A DNA stretch of 64,000 nt, taken from Cohaesibacter sp. ES.047 (lineage in GTDB: Bacteria > Pseudomonadota > Alphaproteobacteria > Rhizobiales > Cohaesibacteraceae). The notes beneath the pieces are model-generated. The model made no database searches. It saw only the letters and a program-made list of their open reading frames with translations, and had not been told where the DNA came from. Shown piece by piece: positions 53,813 through 63,404 of this stretch; within the stretch, counting starts at the first letter, position 1; each line of letters starts with the position of its first letter. The stretch covers positions 2,204,501-2,268,500 of the forward strand of contig NZ_LT907844.1 of NCBI RefSeq assembly GCF_900215505.1. The letters are read 5' to 3'. The translations under genes and the position numbers were made by a program.

Positions 53813-54508
53813 ATGGGAAACAGCAAGAGGTTTCTGCGCATGGCAGGGATTGCGACCTGCGCCCTGCTGCTGGTCGCTTGCCAATCAAACAAGCGTGAGA
53901 TCACCGGTTCGGTGCCTGACGACTATCGTCTGCGCCACCCGATCACGCTGCAACAGTCGGCAAAAACCATCGATGTCCCGGTCGGTATGCACAGCGAGGA
54001 CCTGACACCGGCATCGCGATCAGCGATTTCCGGCTTTGCCAGAGACTTTTTACGTGAGCGTGCTGCGGTCATTCAAATCATGGTGCCCTCGGGTGCGCAG
54101 AATGAATCGAGTGCGCAATATGTCGCAAGGAAAATCCGCAGCCATCTGATGCGTCAGGGTGTGGCTCACGGACGGATCGACATGATCCCCTACTCGGCCC
54201 TTGATGCAACCGACGCGCCGATCCGTCTCGCCTATCCTCGCATTGAGGCCAAGACACTGACGTGCGGAACCCATCCTGAGGATCTGGCAATGGATATGGC
54301 CAACCGCACCCATTTTGATTTTGGCTGTTCGACGCAACAGAATTTCGCAGCGATGGTTGCCAATCCGCAAGATCTTGTTCAGCCGCGAGGCTGGGACGCG
54401 CGTGATTCCAGCCGCCGTTCCGTCATATCCGAGAAATACCGCAACGGAGAGCCAACCTGGTCGGAAGACCTGGGTGCTGACACCGGCAAAAGCTCCAAGG
54501 TGAAGTGA
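53813..54508 (+). CDS. cpaD: Pilus assembly lipoprotein CpaD
   Basis: About 231 residues. Taking ATG 53813 gives a classical lipoprotein signal (KRFLRMAGIATCALLLVAC, lipobox LVAC). Starting at 53753 would put 20 hydrophilic residues before it, so the later start is preferred. The mature part has GSVPDDYRLRHPITL and GLARD-like SGFARDFLRE features of the CpaD/RcpB family, which assists secretin assembly at the outer membrane. Its stop overlaps the cpaE start by one base. Confidence 0.9.
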   Translation: MGNSKRFLRMAGIATCALLLVACQSNKREITGSVPDDYRLRHPITLQQSAKTIDVPVGMHSEDLTPASRSAISGFARDFLRERAAVIQIMVPSGAQNESSAQYVARKIRSHLMRQGVAHGRIDMIPYSALDATDAPIRLAYPRIEAKTLTCGTHPEDLAMDMANRTHFDFGCSTQQNFAAMVANPQDLVQPRGWDARDSSRRSVISEKYRNGEPTWSEDLGADTGKSSKVK

Positions 54509-55815
54509 TGAGTGATCAGGTTCTGCCCAACGAGAATTTTGAAGTTCCCTCAGATCTCGAGGCATTCGAGCAGGAGTTTTCCCAGCTCTCGCCTGAAGAA
54601 CTGACGGATATCCGGCCTTTGCCGCGTGTCTCCATGCATGCCTTTTGCGAGTCGCCTCAGCTCCTGTCGACGATAGAATCCGTGGCCAATGACAGACGCA
54701 TGGCCCGGGTGCACGTCAAGGCCGTGTCCGGTGGCATCCGTGCCGCGACCGAGTTCTTCTCGGAAGCGCCCACACCCAACCTTATCCTGCTTGAGGCGAA
54801 TATGGCCTATGAGGAGCTGTTGGAGGACCTCGACCGTCTCGCCGAAGTGTGCGATGTGGGCACAAAGGTGGTGCTCGTCGGGCACATCAATGACGTGCAG
54901 ATGTATCGCGATCTGGTTCGTCGTGGTGTCTCGGAATATATCGTCATGCCCGTCGGCCAGATCGAGCTTATTCAGGCGCTCAGCGATCTGTTCAGCAATC
55001 CCGAGAATGACCCGTTGGGCAAGTCCATTGCCTTCATTGGCGCCAAGGGCGGGGTCGGGTCTTCGACCATGGCCCACAATATCGGGTGGGCGATTTCGAC
55101 CGTCCATCAGCAGGACGTCATCATCACCGATTTCGATGTCGCTTTCGGGACTGCAGGACTGGATTTCAATGAAGATCCGCCCCAGACCATTGCCGATGCA
55201 ATCAAGGCGGCGGACCGACTGGACGACCAGTTTCTCGAACGCCTTCTGACCAAGTGCAGTGAACGCCTGAACCTGCTTACGGCACCGGCCGTGCTTGATC
55301 AAACCTGCGATTATGATGACGAGTTCTTCTCGCACATGCTCGAGCTTCTGCAAAACAGTGCGCCCTATACCGTCCTCGATCTGCCTCATTTATGGAGTGC
55401 CTGGAACAAGCATCTGTTGCTCGGCGCTGATGAGATTGTCATCACGGTGGCCCCAGATCTGGCCAACCTGAGAAATGTGAAAAACCTTTTGGACCTGATT
55501 GGGCAAGAAAGGCGCGGCGATCGTGAACCCTTCCTGATCATCAACCAGACCGGGATGCAGAAGCGGCCCGAGATCAAGGCCAAGGACTTTGTCGCGGCGC
55601 TCGAACGAACCGACTTCATCGAAGTTCCCTTTGATCCGGCAACCTTCGGTCTCGCCGCCAACAACGGTCAGATGATCAGTGAGTTGTCGGCAAGTGGCAA
55701 GATCGCCGACATCTTTGACAAGCTCGCATCCGACCTGACCGGTCGCACCGAAGCACCCAAGGCAAGCAAATCTCTGTTCGCTCCCCTTCTGGGAAAACTT
55801 AAAAAGTCCAAGTAA
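54508..55815 (+). CDS. cpaE: Pilus assembly ATPase-like localisation protein CpaE/TadZ
   Basis: A 435-residue protein with a receiver-like N-terminal domain (about residues 45-165, ending VSEYIVMPVGQIELIQAL) and a ParA/MinD ATPase domain. The deviant Walker A reads GAKGGVGSSTMAHN, Ser in place of the second Lys as usual in CpaE, and ITDFDVAFGTAGLDF is the Walker A' strand. CpaE/TadZ places the pilus machine at the cell pole. It is coupled to cpaD and followed by cpaF after 17 bp. Confidence 0.94.
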   Translation: MSDQVLPNENFEVPSDLEAFEQEFSQLSPEELTDIRPLPRVSMHAFCESPQLLSTIESVANDRRMARVHVKAVSGGIRAATEFFSEAPTPNLILLEANMAYEELLEDLDRLAEVCDVGTKVVLVGHINDVQMYRDLVRRGVSEYIVMPVGQIELIQALSDLFSNPENDPLGKSIAFIGAKGGVGSSTMAHNIGWAISTVHQQDVIITDFDVAFGTAGLDFNEDPPQTIADAIKAADRLDDQFLERLLTKCSERLNLLTAPAVLDQTCDYDDEFFSHMLELLQNSAPYTVLDLPHLWSAWNKHLLLGADEIVITVAPDLANLRNVKNLLDLIGQERRGDREPFLIINQTGMQKRPEIKAKDFVAALERTDFIEVPFDPATFGLAANNGQMISELSASGKIADIFDKLASDLTGRTEAPKASKSLFAPLLGKLKKSK

Positions 55816-55832
55816 CACTCTGAGAGTAAAGT

Positions 55833-57287
55833 ATGTTCGGAAAACGTGGTACGGATGGCACACAGAAAGCGACGCAGGCAACCAAGCCCGCGGCGCCTAA
55901 GCCTGCGCCCAAAAAGGCGGAAGAGGCGAGCGGTTACAAGCAGGCCGTGGAGGTGAACTATCAGCCCGTTGAGGAGACCGGCAATGGTGGTCGCTCCGAA
56001 CAATATTTCGATATCAAGACCTCCGTTTTCGGCGCACTGATTGACACCATTGACCTGGCACAGATGGCCCGGCTTGATTCCGAAACCGCACGTGAGGAAA
56101 TCCGTGACATCGTTTCGGAAATCATCGCACTGAAGAACATCGTTCTGTCGATCGCCGAACAGGAAGAACTGCTTGATGACATCTGCAACGACGTTCTGGG
56201 CTATGGTCCGCTCGAACCGCTTCTGGCGCGCGACGATATCGCCGATATCATGGTCAATGGCGCCGAGAAAACCTACATCGAGACAAGCGGCAAGGTCTTT
56301 TTGACCAACGTGCGGTTCCGCGACAACGGCCAGTTGATGAACATCTGCCAGCGCATCGTCTCGCAAGTTGGACGCCGGGTTGATGAATCGAGCCCTATCT
56401 GTGATGCGCGCCTGCCTGACGGATCTCGTGTCAACGTGATTGCTCCGCCACTGGCCATCGACGGTCCGACCCTGACCATTCGTAAATTCAGGAAAGACAA
56501 GCTGACTCTTGATCAACTGGTCAAGTTCGGCTCGATTTCCCGCGAGGGTGCCCGCATCCTGCAAATCATCGGCAAGGTTCGCTGTAACGTGATCATTTCC
56601 GGCGGTACGGGCTCGGGTAAGACGACTTTGCTCAACTGCCTCACCCACTATATTGAAGGGGACGAGCGTATCGTCACCTGCGAGGACGCCGCCGAACTGC
56701 AGCTCCAGCAGCCGCATGTGGTCCGGCTCGAAACGCGCCCGCCCAACCTCGAAGGCGAGGGCCAGATCACGATGACGGACCTCGTCAAGAACTGTCTGCG
56801 TATGCGTCCTGAACGGATCATCGTCGGCGAGGTGCGTGGCTTTGAGGCGTTTGACCTTTTGCAGGCCATGAACACCGGCCACGATGGCTCCATGGGAACG
56901 CTCCACGCCAACTCCCCGCGCGAGGCCCTGTCCCGAATGGAAGCCATGATCACCATGGGGGGCTACAACCTTCCCACCCGCACCATTCGCGAAATGATCG
57001 TCGGTTCTGTCGATGTGATCGTTCAGGCATCCCGCTTGCGCGACGGCTCCCGCCGCATCACTCACATCACGGAAGTGACGGGCATGGAGGGTGACGTGAT
57101 CACCACACAGGATCTGTTCGTTTATGAAATCCTGGGCGAAGATGCCAACGGCAACCTGTTGGGCAAGCACAAGTCCACAGGCATTGGCCGTCCGGCGTTC
57201 TGGGAACGCGCACGCTACTACAATCAGGAGGCGGACCTCGCTGCGGCCCTTGATGCGGCTGCCGAGCGTGATGCCTTCGAGCTATGA
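55833..57287 (+). CDS. cpaF: Pilus assembly ATPase CpaF/TadA
   Basis: A 484-residue secretion-type ATPase driving pilus extension and retraction. A low-complexity Lys/Ala/Pro N-terminus (about 30 residues) is followed by an all-helical domain, then the ATPase core: Walker [14 protein letters not shown], Asp box [21 protein letters not shown], Walker [19 protein letters not shown], His box [19 protein letters not shown]. Everything needed for activity is present. Confidence 0.96.
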   Translation: MFGKRGTDGTQKATQATKPAAPKPAPKKAEEASGYKQAVEVNYQPVEETGNGGRSEQYFDIKTSVFGALIDTIDLAQMARLDSETAREEIRDIVSEIIALKNIVLSIAEQEELLDDICNDVLGYGPLEPLLARDDIADIMVNGAEKTYIETSGKVFLTNVRFRDNGQLMNICQRIVSQVGRRVDESSPICDARLPDGSRVNVIAPPLAIDGPTLTIRKFRKDKLTLDQLVKFGSISREGARILQIIGKVRCNVIISGGTGSGKTTLLNCLTHYIEGDERIVTCEDAAELQLQQPHVVRLETRPPNLEGEGQITMTDLVKNCLRMRPERIIVGEVRGFEAFDLLQAMNTGHDGSMGTLHANSPREALSRMEAMITMGGYNLPTRTIREMIVGSVDVIVQASRLRDGSRRITHITEVTGMEGDVITTQDLFVYEILGEDANGNLLGKHKSTGIGRPAFWERARYYNQEADLAAALDAAAERDAFEL

Positions 57288-57296
57288 GGAGCGAGC

Positions 57297-58301
57297 ATGA
57301 GCTTTATTGGCAATGACCTGATCATCACGATCGCTCTGTTTGTTCTGGTTGTTCTGTCGGTTCTGGGCATTGCCTGGGGACTGTTCTATCCGCGCTTGTC
57401 GAAGAATTTCAACCGCAACAAGCGTATCGACGCCATTGCCATGAACCGGGTTCAGATTGGCGACAAACGCAACCGCACGGCAGGCGCAGATCGGCGCAAG
57501 GACATCGAGGCCAGCCTGCGCAAAATCGAAGAACAGCAGAAGCAGGGTAGCAAGAAAAAGTCCACGCTCAAGGCCCGCCTCAAACAGGCCGGGCTGACCA
57601 TGACGGTGCGCCAATTCTGGCTCTACAGCGTCATCTCCGGAATAGTGACATTTTTCATTGCCATGATCGGCGGGCTGTCAGCATTGATCGCGCTGGGCGT
57701 TGGATTTGTCGGGTTTCTTGGCCTGCCGCATTTCTGGCTGGCCCGGAAACGCAAGAAACGGATGGCGAAATTCGTCGCCGAATTCCCCAACGCCGTAGAC
57801 GTTATCGTGCGCGGCATCAAGACCGGTTTGCCGCTCGGGGATTGCTTGATGATTGCGGCGGCGGAAACCGCGGAACCGGTAAAAAGCGAATTCCAGCAGG
57901 TGATTGACGAACAGGCCATGGGTCTGGCGCTCAACAAGGTTCTTCCCCGCATGCATGAGCGCGTGCCGATTGCGGAAACGAACTTCTTCGCCATCGTGAT
58001 TGCCATCCAGATCGAGGCGGGGGGCTCGCTTGCTGAAGCCTTGGGCAACCTGTCGCGTGTGCTGCGTTCGCGCGCCCAGATGAAACAGAAGATCGGCGCC
58101 ATGTCGATGGAAGCCAAGGCATCGGCGGCCATCATTGCCGTCATGCCTTTCATCATCGCTTTCATGACCTATCTGACACAACCCGACTACATCATGATCA
58201 TGTTCATCGAGCCCATGGGCAACATGCTCCTGGCGGTGACCCTTGCCTGGATGGCATTGGGTATCCTCGTGATGCGCAACATGGTCAGCTTTGAAATCTG
58301 A
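57297..58301 (+). CDS. tadB: Flp pilus inner-membrane platform protein TadB
   Basis: A 334-residue GspF-type membrane protein. One helix at the N-terminus, a basic cytoplasmic segment, two helices near residues 105-150, the T2SSF domain (AEFPNAVDVIVRGIKTGLPLGDCL ... IQIEAGGSLAEALGNLSRVLRSR) and two C-terminal helices. TadB with TadC forms the platform turned by CpaF. GGAG precedes ATG 57297, 10 bp after cpaF. Confidence 0.95.
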   Translation: MSFIGNDLIITIALFVLVVLSVLGIAWGLFYPRLSKNFNRNKRIDAIAMNRVQIGDKRNRTAGADRRKDIEASLRKIEEQQKQGSKKKSTLKARLKQAGLTMTVRQFWLYSVISGIVTFFIAMIGGLSALIALGVGFVGFLGLPHFWLARKRKKRMAKFVAEFPNAVDVIVRGIKTGLPLGDCLMIAAAETAEPVKSEFQQVIDEQAMGLALNKVLPRMHERVPIAETNFFAIVIAIQIEAGGSLAEALGNLSRVLRSRAQMKQKIGAMSMEAKASAAIIAVMPFIIAFMTYLTQPDYIMIMFIEPMGNMLLAVTLAWMALGILVMRNMVSFEI

Positions 58302-58367
58302 CGATGGGACACGGGGTTTGACAGACAGCCGCAATGACATGACCAAGGCAGGACGAGGAAACGACTG

Positions 58368-59336
58368 ATGATGGGCTTTGAACTCAATGATGTGTTCGCC
58401 GTGGTGACCGCGCTTGCCGTGATTGCGTCGATCATCGCTGCCGCCATGCCTTTCATGGAAGGGGATAGCCTCAATAACCGTATGAAGGCAGTTGCATCGG
58501 AGCGCGAAAAAATTCGAAAACGCGAGCGAGCTGCCCTCAGTGAAGGACGTGGTAACGGTCGGATTTCTTTGCGTGAAGAGCCCAAGCTGTTGGTCATGAA
58601 CATCGTCGACCGGTTCAAGATGCGGGATGCTTTCTCGGACAAGGGCACGAGGATCATGCTCAAGCAGGCTGGATTTCGCTCAGAAAACCACCTGATGACT
58701 TTTACGTTCTCACGCATCGTGGGTCCAATCATCGGTCTGGCGGTCGCGCTGTTCTATATCTTCGTGGTGATCAAACCAGACTACCCGACAATGGTCCGGT
58801 TGTTTATCTCGGTGTTGTTTGCCTATGCCTGCTATTACGCGCCGCTCCTGTATCTCAAGAACCGGATCGCCAAGCGTCAGAAATCCATCAATCAGGCTTG
58901 GCCGGATGCGCTGGATCTTCTGCTCATCTGCGTCGAGTCGGGCATGACGGCGGAGACCGGCTTTCAGAAGGTATCCAAGGAAATCGGCACTGCCTCTGTT
59001 GAGCTGGCCGAGGAATTGACGCTCCTCACAGCCGAGCTCTCCTATTTGCAGGATCGCCGCATGGCCTATGAAAATATCGGTCGGCGAACCGGGATTGAAA
59101 GTGTGCGAGCGGTGATGACGTCGTTGATTCAGGCCGAGCGCTACGGCACGCCTCTAGGGGATGCCATCCGCGTGATGGCTGAAGAGAACCGCGCCGAGCG
59201 CATGAGCGCAGCGGAGAAAAAGGCCGCCGCCCTGCCGCCCAAACTCACAGTGCCGATGATCCTGTTCTTCCTGCCGGCGATTTTCATCGTCGTGCTGGGA
59301 CCGGTGGCCGTGCAGTATTTCACCGGCCACTTCTAG
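58368..59336 (+). CDS. tadC: Flp pilus inner-membrane platform protein TadC
   Basis: A 322-residue partner of TadB with the same plan: N-terminal helix (VFAVVTALAVIASIIAAAM), two helices near residues 120-160, then the T2SSF domain (WPDALDLLLICVESGMTAETGFQKVSKEIG ... LIQAERYGTPLGDAIRVMAEENRAERMSAAEKKAA) and a final helix pair. It lies 66 bp after tadB and ends the plus-strand pilus operon, convergent with tadD. Confidence 0.95.
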   Translation: MMGFELNDVFAVVTALAVIASIIAAAMPFMEGDSLNNRMKAVASEREKIRKRERAALSEGRGNGRISLREEPKLLVMNIVDRFKMRDAFSDKGTRIMLKQAGFRSENHLMTFTFSRIVGPIIGLAVALFYIFVVIKPDYPTMVRLFISVLFAYACYYAPLLYLKNRIAKRQKSINQAWPDALDLLLICVESGMTAETGFQKVSKEIGTASVELAEELTLLTAELSYLQDRRMAYENIGRRTGIESVRAVMTSLIQAERYGTPLGDAIRVMAEENRAERMSAAEKKAAALPPKLTVPMILFFLPAIFIVVLGPVAVQYFTGHF

Positions 59337-59367
59337 AGCCGGGTAGCCCAAGCACACACTAGACAAC

Positions 59368-59396
59368 AAAAAAAAAGGGGCCATTGCGGCCCCTTT
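59368..59396 (-). terminator. Terminator between tadC and tadD
   Basis: AAAGGGGCC (59374-59382) pairs with GGCCCCTTT (59388-59396) around a five-base loop. On minus it is followed by nine T, a strong terminator for tadD; on plus the T-run is only three long, so it serves tadC less well. Confidence 0.88.
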
Positions 59397-59418
59397 ATGC
59401 TTGGCGAGCGTTTGTCTC

Positions 59419-60210
59419 TCAGCCTTGTTTTTGCAATTGCTTCCAGGTGCCGCGTTCATGCAGCATGCTTTTCAGGTAAGCCATGTTGGCTTCGGCCTGT
59501 TGCGGTGAAAGCTCGTTGCGGGCGATGGATTCGGCCTCGGCGAACTTACCCTGAAGCCCCAGAACCAGTGCCAGATTCTGCCGCACACGGCTGTCCGCCT
59601 TGGGGTGGATCGCCGCGCGGCGCAGATAACTTTCAGCCGAAACGAGGTCGCCCTCGAGCAGATAAGAAAGCCCGTAGTTACTGAGCACACTCGGCGCTTC
59701 GGGGGCTTTCAGCAGCGCCTTGTCATAGAATGAGCGGGCCCTGTTATATTCGCCCATTTGATCGTAGATCGCGCCCATGGCCGACTCGAGACGCCAGTCC
59801 GGTGTTGTCGGTGTCTGGGCCCGCTCGAGAACAGTCAACGCCTGCTGCAGACGACCAGCGGTGGCCAGAGACTTGCCATAGGCCGCAAGAATGACCTTGT
59901 CGTTGGTATGGCGCATCGCCAGCCCTTCAAGCACGGCAAGAGCCTGTTCGTTGCGCCCTGCTTGACGCAAAGCCTGCCCATAGTTGAGAGCGACTTTTGG
60001 ATCGTGCGGGTTGTTTTTGTAGCGCTTTTCCCAATAGATGATGGTCTCTTGCAGGGCCTGTTCGGACGCATATCCATTGCCCAGATGGGATGAGGAGGAG
60101 ACGCTTTTCTTCTTGGAACAGCCCGCAACCGCAACAAGCAGCGCGACCGAGGTAACGAGCATCGCCTTGCGGAAGCTCAGGCGCTGCGCGGATTTCATCT
60201 GGGCTTTCAT
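59419..60210 (-). CDS. tadD: Tetratricopeptide lipoprotein TadD
   Basis: A 263-residue lipoprotein (signal MLVTSVALLVAVAGC with lipobox VAGC) made of TPR repeats: DPKVALNYGQALRQAGRNEQALAVLEG, NDKVILAAYGKSLATAGRLQQALTVLERA, WRLESAMGAIYDQMGEYNRARSFYDKAL and further. TadD is needed for Flp pilus assembly, probably helping the secretin reach or assemble in the outer membrane. GAGG seven bases before the start. It is transcribed towards the tadC end, with a large inverted repeat in its upstream region. Confidence 0.92.
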   Translation of the reverse strand: MKAQMKSAQRLSFRKAMLVTSVALLVAVAGCSKKKSVSSSSHLGNGYASEQALQETIIYWEKRYKNNPHDPKVALNYGQALRQAGRNEQALAVLEGLAMRHTNDKVILAAYGKSLATAGRLQQALTVLERAQTPTTPDWRLESAMGAIYDQMGEYNRARSFYDKALLKAPEAPSVLSNYGLSYLLEGDLVSAESYLRRAAIHPKADSRVRQNLALVLGLQGKFAEAESIARNELSPQQAEANMAYLKSMLHERGTWKQLQKQG

Positions 60211-60290
60211 GGATCAACCTCACACCACTTGAATTACATTGGCCGGGCGCAATGCGGCGCCTGCCGGAGTTTTCAGTCTCCCTATCAATA

Positions 60291-60321
60291 AAGAATTAAC
60301 CCTAATGCTTGGTTAATTCTT
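60291..60321. promoter_or_regulatory. Inverted repeat with 11-bp perfect arms between tadD and the aminopeptidase gene
   Basis: AAGAATTAACC (60291-60301) and GGTTAATTCTT (60311-60321) flank a nine-base spacer. Each arm contains TTAACC, the form of a CtrA half-site. No T-run follows, so it is more likely an operator than a terminator. It lies in the shared 299-bp divergent region. Confidence 0.5.
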
Positions 60322-60509
60322 GCAATTTGCATCAATCTTCTGGGGTGTCAGCTCCGGTTCGTTTCGTTATTTTACCGGAGCGGTTTGCGGGCTATTTTCA
60401 CCGCGCGCGCTTTGCACTAGTCTTGCACCCAACAGTGCGGCGGATGCTTCTTGTTCCCGCACGGCATTCAAGATGCCGGTCCCCACAATATTTGGATAAG
60501 AACAAACAC

Positions 60510-61895
60510 ATGTCTGACCTAACGAAATCCGTTCCCATTTACCTCATTGAAGCCAGCAATGAAGCGCTTGTACCCAAAGGGTTGCCCGTCGCGGCGACCC
60601 AGTGGGTAGAGGCGACCGGCTTTTCCGCCAGTGAAGGGGAAATCTGCCTTGTGCCTGATGCTTCGGGAGAGCTGCTGGCTGTGCTGTTCGGCCTGGGCAA
60701 GAAACCGGCTCAGACGCGGTCCCCGTTTCTGACCGGTTCTTTGCCGACCAAGCTTCCCGCCGGCCGCTATCATTACATCACCGGTGCCTTGTTCGAGGAC
60801 AATCCGCATGGCTTGTTCCTGGCAACTCTGGCCTGGTACCTGGGAGCCTATCGCTTCGATCGCTACAAGGAAAATGCCAAGCCGATGCCCGAGCTGGATT
60901 GGCCGGAAGCTGTCGACCGTGATGACGTGATGCGGCAGGTCAAGGGCTGCACGCTGGCGCGCGATCTCATCAATATTCCAGCCAATGACATGGGCCCGGA
61001 AGAGCTCGAAGCGGTGACCCGCGGCCTTGTCGACACCCATGGCGCGAGACTTGAAGTAACCAAGGGAGAGGATCTACTTGCCGGAAACTTCCCCATGATC
61101 CACGCCGTTGGCCGGGGATCGATCCGCACACCACGCCTGCTCGATTTTATCTGGGGAGAGGAGAGTGACCCCAAGATCACGCTTGTCGGCAAGGGCGTCT
61201 GTTTTGACACCGGGGGCCTTAATATCAAACCCGGCTCGTCCATGTCGCTGATGAAAAAGGACATGGGTGGCGCAGCTTGCGTTCTCGGACTTGCCTCCAT
61301 GATCATGAGCGCCAAGCTTCCGGTGCGTCTCAGAGTGCTCATTCCGGCGGTGGAGAATGCCATCTCCGGTGATGCCTTCCGGCCCGGTGATGTGCTGCCC
61401 AGCCGCAAGGGACTGACCGTCGAAATCGGCAATACCGACGCAGAAGGCCGTTTGGTGCTGGCCGACGCTTTGGCATTGGCCGACGAGGAGGATCCGGATC
61501 TGTTGATCGACATGGCGACCCTGACTGGTGCTGCACGGGTGGCGCTGGGGCCGGATCTGCCGCCCTTCTATTCGGATGACGACGCGCTCGTTGCCGATCT
61601 GGCAGCAGAAGGCAAACGCCAGTGGGATCCAATCTGGAACATGCCCTTGTGGGATCCCTATGACGCAGATCTGTCCTCCGATATTGCGGATGTGAACCAC
61701 ATTTCGACGGGTGGCTTTGCCGGGTCGATCACAGCCGCGCTGTTCCTGCGCCGCTTTGTCAGCAATGCAAAATCCTGGTCTCATTTCGATATCTACGGCT
61801 GGGCACCCAAGCCGCAACCGGGCCGCCCGAAAGGCGGCGAGGCGCAGGCAATCCGCGCGATCTACGCACACTTGCGGGCAAAATTCGAGGCATGA
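60510..61895 (+). CDS. Leucyl aminopeptidase family protein (M17)
   Basis: A 461-residue M17 di-zinc aminopeptidase, PepB-like in length. The conserved signature NTDAEGRLVLADAL is present; other metal and active-site residues are in VGKGVCFDTGGLNIKPGSSMSLMKKDMGGAA and LIDMATLTGAARVALGPDLP. It removes N-terminal residues from peptides in the cytoplasm, probably as a hexamer. ATG 60510 is chosen, because the open upstream frame (to 60309) crosses a region with promoter-like repeats. It is divergent from tadD. Confidence 0.93.
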   Translation: MSDLTKSVPIYLIEASNEALVPKGLPVAATQWVEATGFSASEGEICLVPDASGELLAVLFGLGKKPAQTRSPFLTGSLPTKLPAGRYHYITGALFEDNPHGLFLATLAWYLGAYRFDRYKENAKPMPELDWPEAVDRDDVMRQVKGCTLARDLINIPANDMGPEELEAVTRGLVDTHGARLEVTKGEDLLAGNFPMIHAVGRGSIRTPRLLDFIWGEESDPKITLVGKGVCFDTGGLNIKPGSSMSLMKKDMGGAACVLGLASMIMSAKLPVRLRVLIPAVENAISGDAFRPGDVLPSRKGLTVEIGNTDAEGRLVLADALALADEEDPDLLIDMATLTGAARVALGPDLPPFYSDDDALVADLAAEGKRQWDPIWNMPLWDPYDADLSSDIADVNHISTGGFAGSITAALFLRRFVSNAKSWSHFDIYGWAPKPQPGRPKGGEAQAIRAIYAHLRAKFEA

Positions 61896-61916
61896 TGCGC
61901 AAAGTTGGCAATTGCA

Positions 61917-61943
61917 GGGGACCGAAAGCCGCGTTCGGTCCCC
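61917..61943 (+). terminator. Stem-loop after the aminopeptidase gene
   Basis: GGGGACCGAA (61917-61926) and TTCGGTCCCC (61934-61943) form a perfect 10-bp stem with a seven-base loop, 21 bases after the stop. No T-run follows, so termination would need help. Confidence 0.5.
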
Positions 61944-62072
61944 GATGCCTTGCACCATCGGCATGAATCAGCCTTTATTGATACGGAGCCGAAACAAGTT
62001 TCCTCACACTTCGCTGGTCGGGTGTGACAGGGCCGATGGAGTGGTGGCCAGCCATCACGCGAGTGATTTTCC

Positions 62073-62423
62073 ATGACGCTGAATGTGAGCGCCGGTCAGG
62101 CGCTGAAATTGTGGCACGATGTAACCCATCAACTTGTGTTGGAGGAACAGGCCGATCTGTCTGCGCGCCAGATGACCGTCCTGCTCACCGTCTATCTTGA
62201 AACACCGCCCCACACGGTTCGAGGCCTTGCCGCCAAACTGGGGGTGACCAAGCCCGCCATCACGCGCGCGCTTGATACGATGGGGCGCATTGGCCTTCTG
62301 ACCCGCCGCCGGGACGACAAGGACAAGCGCAATGTCGTGGTGCTGCGCACCGTCAAGGGCGCGCTTCATGTCGAGCGACTGGGCTACAAGATCGTCGAGA
62401 ACAGCCGCACCCTCGTGGATTGA
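62073..62423 (+). CDS. MarR-family transcriptional regulator, short
   Basis: A 116-residue winged-helix protein. LSARQMTVLLTVYLETPPHTVRGLAAKLGVTKPAITRALDTMGRIGLLTRRRDDKDKRNVVVLRTVKGALHVERL is a complete MarR DNA-binding domain (helices, recognition helix VTKPAITRALDTM, wing RRRDDKDKRNV). The protein is shorter than the usual 140-150 residues, having little of the C-terminal dimerisation helix. It lies 63 bp upstream of the NlpC/P60 peptidase, possibly co-transcribed. Ligand and targets unknown. Confidence 0.88.
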   Translation: MTLNVSAGQALKLWHDVTHQLVLEEQADLSARQMTVLLTVYLETPPHTVRGLAAKLGVTKPAITRALDTMGRIGLLTRRRDDKDKRNVVVLRTVKGALHVERLGYKIVENSRTLVD

Positions 62424-62486
62424 ACCTGCCGAGCCTTCGCCTGTCTGAACCTCCGCCGATCCCATGTCTCCAAGAACTGAACAACC

Positions 62487-63404
62487 ATGCTGAATCCCGC
62501 CCTCAATGCCTTTCGCCCCGACCTAGCCGACAAACGCCTTGAAGGGCAGGTGGAGGCAGACCGCTTCGTCGATCCACGCATCATGCGCGTGCAGATGCCC
62601 GTCGCGCCCGTCAAGTCTGCGCCCAATCCGATCAGCGGGCTGGACACGCAGGCGCTTCTGGGCGAAGTCGTGCGCGTCTTCGAGACAACCGACGATGGCT
62701 GGAGCTGGGTTCAGCTCGATGGTGATGGCTATGTCGGATATATGCCTTCGGCGATGCTAGGCCCGTTCGGCGGCGAACTCAGGGACAATTTTCTGGCTGG
62801 TGCACCGACCCATCGCGTGAGCGCTGTGCGCACCTTTGTCTATCCCGGACCCGACCTCAAACACCCGGCGGGCACCTTCCTGTCCATGGGGGCAGGGGTG
62901 ATTTTGGGTGAGGAAGTCACCACCCGAAACACGCGCTACCGCAAGCTGCTCAATCTGGTCACGCCAACGGGAGAGCCCGGTTGGGTCGTTGCCCAGCATG
63001 TGGCCGAAGTGGATGAAAAGGCCGCGGATTTCGTTGCTGTAGCCGAAAGCCTTGTTGGCACGCCCTATCTTTGGGGGGGCAAAAGCTCTCTCGGTATTGA
63101 TTGCTCGGGCCTTGTGCAGCTGGCTTGCGAGATGGTGGGCATCCCCATGCTGCGCGATGCCTCGATGCAGGAAGCGGACGCAGGCGAGGCAATTGATATC
63201 TCCGGTGGTTTGCCGGAACTGATGCGCGGGGATCTTCTCTTCTGGCCCGGACACGTGGGCATCATGAGCGATCCGGCAACGCTGCTCCACGCCAACGGTC
63301 ACCATATGGCCGTCGCCGCAGAGCCTCTGGACGCCGCCCTTGAGCGGATCAAGGCGAACGAGTTCGGTGCGCTGAGAGCATTGCGGCGACTGAAGCCTCA
63401 ATAA
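62487..63404 (+). CDS. NlpC/P60 family peptidase with SH3 domain
   Basis: A 305-residue C40 peptidase that should cleave D-glutamyl-diaminopimelate or related bonds in cell-wall peptides. N-terminal SH3-like segments (about residues 30-180: VVRVFETTDDGWSWVQLDGDGYVGYMPSAML; GEPGWVVAQHV) precede the catalytic domain (about 185-305). There Cys is in SSLGIDCSGLVQLACEM, His in GHVGIMSDPATLLHANGHH. No signal peptide is seen, so it may act on recycled murein peptides in the cytoplasm. It overlaps the convergent dehydrogenase by seven bases. Confidence 0.92.
   Translation: MLNPALNAFRPDLADKRLEGQVEADRFVDPRIMRVQMPVAPVKSAPNPISGLDTQALLGEVVRVFETTDDGWSWVQLDGDGYVGYMPSAMLGPFGGELRDNFLAGAPTHRVSAVRTFVYPGPDLKHPAGTFLSMGAGVILGEEVTTRNTRYRKLLNLVTPTGEPGWVVAQHVAEVDEKAADFVAVAESLVGTPYLWGGKSSLGIDCSGLVQLACEMVGIPMLRDASMQEADAGEAIDISGGLPELMRGDLLFWPGHVGIMSDPATLLHANGHHMAVAAEPLDAALERIKANEFGALRALRRLKPQ

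Noticed and set aside
55048-55090. Damaged Walker A in CpaE
   Set aside because: Ser in GGVGSST is the normal form in the CpaE/TadZ family and not a defect.
55668-57170. Minus-strand open frame of 500 codons opposite cpaF
   Set aside because: It is the shadow of the complete CpaF ATPase.
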